5,975 nt of DNA. Origin: Promethearchaeota archaeon. Its GTDB lineage: Archaea; Asgardarchaeota; Lokiarchaeia; Sigynarchaeales; SOKP01. The DNA lies in NCBI GenBank assembly GCA_016839905.1, contig JAEOTJ010000314.1:1-5975 (forward strand). The letters are read 5' to 3'. Shown here piece after piece: positions 5,769 through 5,975 of the stretch (the first letter of the stretch is position 1; every line of letters begins with the position of its first letter). The notes under the pieces are model-generated. The model was not told where the DNA came from and did not search any database. It saw nothing but the letters and a program-made list of their open reading frames with translations. The position numbers and the translations under genes were made by a program.

Positions 5769-5975
5769 AATAATTTTCAAATATATTTAAATTTAAATAT
5801 CAAAATTCAATCATTTTATTATGATAATGTTATTAAAACTAGTAAAACTTACCTAATCTTATTTAAAATTATCAAGAAATCTTGACAACTTGTGGGTTTA
5901 ACACCAAACCCTGTATCCCATCATCTGCTATAGAATTTGGGAATGCTTATTTCATAATAATCTTATAAAAAAGTT
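5769..5975. other. Non-coding right end: AT palindrome and a GC-richer patch with short inverted repeats
   Basis: No convincing gene is seen in these 207 bases. The first 100 or so bases are extremely AT-rich and include an 18-bp perfect palindrome. From about 5872 to 5950 the sequence is less AT-rich and has two short inverted repeats: TCAAGA/TCTTGA at 5872-5885, and GGGTTT/AAACCC at 5894-5911 with a 6-base loop. Two short open stretches overlap there, 24 codons on the minus strand (5875-5946) and 33 codons on the plus strand (5867-5965). Neither has a good start or a recognised family. The hairpins lack tRNA features such as a T-loop consensus. It may be an untranslated leader, a gene remnant or a small RNA. 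Confidence 0.4.
5783..5800. repeat. 18-bp perfect AT palindrome downstream of the GTPase gene
   Basis: The sequence ATATTTAAATTTAAATAT equals its own reverse complement and starts 15 bp after the GTPase stop codon. It could mark the 3' end of the transcript or a protein-binding site. All bases are A or T, so an RNA hairpin would be weak, and chance occurrence is more likely here than in balanced sequence. Confidence 0.4.

Noticed and set aside
5891..5912. GGGTT/AACCC stem with a 7-base loop resembling a tRNA T-arm
   Set aside because: The loop does not match the T-loop consensus, and no acceptor, D or anticodon arm can be built around it.
5915..5935. ATGATGG on the minus strand as a C box of a C/D guide RNA
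   Set aside because: The last base deviates from RTGATGA and no D box (CTGA) with suitable spacing was seen.
5872..5946. Minus-strand open stretch of 24 codons ending in TGA that looks like a protein C-terminus
   Set aside because: A TAA lies immediately upstream in frame (5947-5949), there is no ATG, and a plus-strand frame is equally open there. Too short and ambiguous to call as a gene or pseudogene.
1..5975. CRISPR arrays, insertion sequences and long direct repeats
   Set aside because: No regularly spaced repeats, transposase motifs or terminal inverted repeats were seen by eye in the window.

Overview
The window looks like a piece of an Asgard archaeal chromosome, most probably of the Lokiarchaeia type. 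The base composition is strongly AT-rich. Intergenic spacers carry archaeal TATA-like boxes rather than bacterial -35/-10 elements. Most telling, a Rab-like small GTPase sits next to a stand-alone roadblock/LC7 protein, a combination abundant in Asgard genomes. The assignment is inferred from gene content; no rRNA or other phylogenetic marker is present.

Layout from left to right. (1) The 3' end of an unidentified plus-strand gene runs off the left edge and stops at 95. (2) A minus-strand pair follows: a PHP-family phosphatase resembling PHP-type histidinol-phosphatase (814-1647) and, overlapping its 3' end by 23 bp, a membrane PAP2-superfamily phosphatase (120-836). (3) A 96-bp divergent promoter region separates this pair from a plus-strand, membrane-embedded M28 zinc peptidase (1744-3009), whose catalytic domain is interrupted by two hydrophobic hairpins. 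(4) A second minus-strand pair follows: a zinc-ribbon/VWA protein (3452-5113) and a roadblock/LC7 protein (3036-3422), 29 bp apart and probably co-transcribed. (5) A second divergent promoter region of about 120 bp leads to a plus-strand Rab-like GTPase (5235-5768). (6) The last 207 bp hold no convincing gene but include an 18-bp AT palindrome and a small GC-richer patch with two short inverted repeats.

The most interesting unit is the right half. A roadblock protein (a fold that commonly regulates small GTPases) and a zinc-ribbon/VWA/beta/helical protein (the domain order of the COPII coat proteins Sec23/Sec24) are divergently transcribed from a small GTPase with a non-canonical switch II. 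This may be a GTPase switch with its regulators. That is a hypothesis from neighbourhood and domain order, not a demonstrated system. The left half looks like ordinary metabolic and membrane functions.
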